Below, in pieces: positions 60,547-64,000 of a DNA stretch of 64,000 nucleotides (position 1 is its first letter; the number at the start of each line of letters is the position of its first letter). Under the pieces are notes generated by a model. That model was given only the letters and a program-made list of their open reading frames with translations, searched no databases and was not told the origin of the DNA. Origin of the DNA: Halicephalobus mephisto (Eukaryota; Nematoda; Chromadorea; Rhabditida; Panagrolaimidae); the NCBI GenBank assembly GCA_009193035.1, contig SWDT01000095.1:62001-126000 (forward strand), given 5' to 3'. The translations under genes and the position numbers were made by a program.

Positions 60547-63500
60547 ATGACAACTTCAAATAAATTTTTGTTTTTCGTTTTCTTTTTATTCCTAGTTGTT
60601 TCTTTCGCCGAAGATCACGCTTACGTCAAACTAACCACGGGAAAAATCCGCGGATATTCAGTAGAACCTAAATCATTCGGGAGTCACAGAGTGAACATCT
60701 TCAAAGTAAGTTTTTCCTTTATTTTATTTATTAATTTGTATTTTAGGGTGTTCCATTCACTGAACCCCCTGTTGGTCACTTGAGGTTCAAGCTCCCGAGA
60801 CCAGCAAAGCCATGGTTTGGGGTTCTGGACACGACAGAGTACAAGCCAGCATGTCCCAGTAACACTTCAAGAACTACTTCACCTCAGTATTACATCAGTG
60901 AAGATTGTCTCTACATGAATATTCTTGCGGATGCCACTTGTATCGTGAGTACATTTGCAATTTCATATATGAACTTTCTCCAAAAACGAATTTTATACGG
61001 AATTGATATATGGATTTTCCTTAAAACCTTGCTTTGTACAAAATTAATAGATTTACTTTTAAAATGCCTTTTCATATATGGGATAGTTGCTAAATTGAAT
61101 AATATCCATGTTTCAGTTCTCTGGAGATTGCCCAACTTTAGTCATTTACCATGGTGGTGGATTTTACTATGATTCCGCTATAATGCAGAACATTGATTTC
61201 CTGACGGAACACTACGCTTCTAAAGGAATCATTGTCGTGATCCCTGCTTACCGATTGGGAACTTTTGGATTCCTAGAAATCGAAGACAGTAGAGTCATTC
61301 CGAGAAACCTCGGATTCCACGACATCGTCATTGGTCTAAAATGGATTCAGAAAGAAATTTCGAACTTCGGAGGTGATCCTGACAAAGTTACTCTGTTTGG
61401 GAATTCTGGCGGAGCTAGTATCATCACTTTGTTGTCCGTAGCTCCTGGAGTGGAGAAAATGTGGGATAAAACCATCATTAGTAGCCCGAAAACCTACATG
61501 ACGAAAAGAACAAACAGAAACGTCAGCGTGGAGATTCTGAAGGGACTTGGAGTGAGTCTGCTTTTGGATATTGAACTTTAGACACTATCCTTCTAGAAAA
61601 CTAGTATTAGATAGTGTTTGGAAATTTAGAAAATTGTTTAAATCAGTCACTATCTTAACGGTTTACAGCAGTAATGGAAGTTGCAAGGATAGTGTCTAAA
61701 AATAACTCAAACCAATCATTATTCTGACAATTTCTATTGAGAACGCAAATTGCTAGGATAGTGTCCAAAAAGGTGCAGAAATCGCTCAAATCAGTCACTA
61801 TCCAGGCGATTTCTATTAATGGTGGAAATTATTTGAATAGTCTAAAAATCGTTCAACTCAGTCACTATCCAGGCGATTTCTATTGATATTGAAAATTGTT
61901 AGGATAGTGACTGACAGAAACGATTTCTGTCTTTTGTAGACACTATCTTAGGAATTTCTACTATCGGAGAATATTATTGGATAGTGATTGAGAGGAGCGA
62001 TTTTTGGACACTATCCAAATTTTAAAAATTAGTGTTTATTCAATCAGTCACTATTTTTGAAAAAGAAATGTTTAAGATAGTGATTTAGAGAAATTATTTT
62101 GGACACTATCCTAGCAACTTGTAGCATCAACAGAAATCGCCGGGATAGTGACTGAAATAAACAATTTTCGGACACTATTCTCAAAGTTGAATGTTATTGT
62201 GTAAATTTTCAGTGTTGGTCAGACCGAGATTCGAATGCTACCCTATTTCCCTATCAGCAATTTGCCTGTCTTAATAACCGATCGATGGAGGAGATAATGG
62301 GAGTTCAGAGACTTGTCGACGATGCAGGGATAACCTACAATGGTCCTGTTTATGATTCTTTAATTTTCTACGGCCAAACCTACACCGAACTCATAGATGA
62401 ATTTAAAGTTTGTTTTTTTTCTGATTATTTATTAAAATTCCAAAAATAATTCTGAAAGTTTTTCAAATTTTCGGAAATTTTACAAAAGCTTCTGGAAATT
62501 TTCAAAATTTAGTGAAAATTTAAAATTAACATTTGCGATTTGTATTGTCAAAGTCGACGATGAGAGTTCGAGGTCGAAATTTGAACTTTTCGTGATGAAA
62601 CAACATTTATGGATTTTTTACTTCAAAAATCTTACCTAAATTGATAAAACTTGATATTTGGGTTTTCTGAGTCACAACATGACCCTCAAGTCGTGTCTTG
62701 TTGCAGAAAATCCAAATTTCAACATCTAATTATGGTCGTCAATTTTGATTTCGAACTTTAACTATTGACTTCGAAGTCAAAGTTGATAGTTAAAGTTCAA
62801 CCTCAAACTTTAATTGTCAACTTCGAACTTTGATCACAAACTTCGACTTCGAACTGTAACTATCAACTTTAACTATTAACTTCAAATTCGAACTGTAACT
62901 GTCAACTTTGACTATTGACTTCGAATTCGAATTCGAACTCGATCAGCTTTGATTTTAAACTTCGAATTCGAAATCAAAGTTAAAGCTGACAAAGTTCGAC
63001 CTCAAACTCTGATCGTCAACTTTGGATAATACAGAAAACTGAAATTGAATCTCTTAGAAACCTCTAGAAAGTCCTACAAATTCGTTTCCAGATTATTCTG
63101 TAATGATATTTTTCCAATTTCCAATAACATAATTTTTCAAATTAATGTTTAAAATCAAAATTTTTAAACTTTTCTGAAATTGCTAAAAATTTATTTCTGA
63201 ATATTCTATAACATTGATTTTCAAATTTTTCAATAATATGATTTTGTAAAATTTTTTAGCCTTCGAAGACCCTTCTGGGAGGCACCACTCACGAATTCCA
63301 CGTAAAAGGAGAAGATATTCCGGACGAATGCCAGGATCTATTGGCGGTTTTTGACTACTCTTCCGATCAAGTCTTTGATGCTTGTCTCGACAAGTACCTA
63401 GAAGAATACGAAAATGGTAAGTACACAAAAAGCGTAACTTTTGGTTCTAAAACAATTGTGAAAAATCAAAAAAATGTACTTTTTAATTCTATAATAATTG

Positions 63501-64000
63501 TGAAAAATCAAAAAAACATATTTTTTAATTTTATAATAATAGTGAAAATAAAAAAAAGTAATTTTTTATTTTATAATAATAGTGAAAAATAAAAAAACTT
63601 ATTTTCTAATTTTATAATAATTGTAAAAAATAAAAAAAAAGTATTTTTTAATTCTGTAATAATTGTGAAAAATCAAAAAATGTAAGACGTCACATTTTTC
63701 ATAAATATTTGATTTTTATGACGAAAGTTGTAACTTAATAGTCACGGTTTTTTGTTTATTACTTACTCAAAAGTTACGCTTTTTTGTCTGTAGAATAATT
63801 TTTGACTTTGTTTATTGGATACTGTAGGAACATATTCCGACATCTCTGCGGAGGGAATCAGGTCGGAACTCTTCAGAATCGCTTCTGTCGTTTCTAAAAA
63901 GTTCCATCCGGCTTTTATGTATTCATTTGAATTGGAAGGATACAATTTCCACACTGATGACTCCAGATTCTCGGTCGGAATCCATCCGATGCTGAACATC
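60547..64000 (+). CDS. Secreted carboxylesterase (alpha/beta hydrolase), truncated by the window end
   Basis: Exons 60547-60705, 60747-60944, 61117-61551, 62213-62407, 63260-63416 and 63828-64000 (open) encode about 439 residues. A signal peptide (FLFFVFFLFLVVSFA) is followed by GVPFTEPPVGHLRFKLP, the family's N-terminal signature, and the SEDCLYMNI motif. The oxyanion loop is YHGGGF and the nucleophile elbow LFGNSGGAS carries the catalytic Ser in a GNSGG frame instead of the usual GESAGG. The acid is probably in the 62.3-63.4-kb exons, and a candidate His (VGIHPML) is near the end of the window. It hydrolyses esters or amides outside the cell. Introns 3 and 5 are expanded by repeats. The C-terminus is missing. 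Confidence 0.9.
61575..62195. repeat. Hairpin repeat array 5
   Basis: Intron 3 of the esterase gene is nearly all CACTATCC/GGATAGTG units (about twelve motifs), with spacers such as CAATTTCTATTGA that are half-palindromic. Confidence 0.85.
62530..63020. repeat. TTCGAA/ACTTTGA low-complexity array
   Basis: In intron 4 of the esterase gene, runs of AACTTCGAATTCGAA, AACTTTGACTATTGACTTC and their reverse complements fill about 500 bases. The words are nearly self-complementary, so the region can pair with itself at many registers. Confidence 0.75.
63422..63792. mobile_element. MITE inserted in esterase intron 5, TA target duplication
   Basis: The termini TACACAAAAAGCGTAACTTTTG and CAAAAGTTACGCTTTTTTGTCTGTA are inverted repeats with flanking TA, as in Tc1/mariner-type MITEs. 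The inside holds the same TCTATAATAATTGTGAAAAAT tandem repeats and GACGTCACATTTTTC block as the 57.8-kb element. Removing it leaves an intron of 42 bases. Confidence 0.82.

Overview
The window reads as nuclear DNA of a nematode. It is AT-rich, most introns are about 40-60 nt with T-rich acceptors (TTTTTAG/TTTCCAG), and T-rich acceptors sit just upstream of several start codons, as expected for spliced-leader trans-splicing. The gene families also fit: a nematode serpentine chemoreceptor, a MIG-18-like secreted protein, an MSP-domain protein, a CYP33-like P450 and an extended globin. A rhabditid-type nematode is likely; the species cannot be fixed from the sequence alone. Gene models were built by hand from splice sites and reading phase. 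Where totals are given, the exon lengths sum to whole codons.

Left part (1-17.5 kb, plus strand): the tail of an unidentified gene enters at base 1, followed by a long disordered protein (1704-4057), a PP2A B''/PR72-type regulatory subunit with EF hands (7625-10511), a small CCDC59/TAP26-type rRNA-processing protein (11069-11452) and a 1,585-aa repetitive coiled-coil protein with a tail anchor resembling a KASH domain (12617-17514).

Centre (17.8-30.3 kb, minus strand): a gene-dense block of housekeeping and germline-type genes. In transcription order these are CMC1-like and TUT1/USIP-1-like (115 nt apart, probably one operon), then beta-tubulin, a transmembrane MSP-domain protein, UVSSA, and a gene with a ZAD-like cysteine module. 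A FAF2/UBXD8 orthologue (30501-32321, plus) is divergent from CMC1 across a 218-bp shared promoter.

Right part (33-64 kb): looser, repeat-rich territory with fast-evolving surface, sensory and detoxification genes: a MIG-18-like secreted protein with an intron-containing tRNA-Leu(CAA) antisense in one intron, an EGF membrane protein, an adhesion-class-like 7TM receptor, an SRH-like chemoreceptor, a cytochrome P450, an N-myristoylation-signal globin and a carboxylesterase that runs off the end.

The unexplained structure is mostly in introns and spacers. A dispersed hairpin repeat built on CACTATCC/GGATAGTG recurs in at least five arrays. A TA-flanked MITE almost fills one esterase intron. Minisatellites occupy introns of the globin and EGF genes, and satellite-like tandem repeats of about 175 bp fill the 55-60 kb spacer. 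The most notable protein-level oddities are a natural Tyr167 in beta-tubulin, two GC-AG introns plus a missing catalytic Asp in the TUT1-like enzyme, a reversed VAP architecture, the KASH-like tail, and a globin carrying both a myristoylation signal and an SV40-type nuclear localisation motif.
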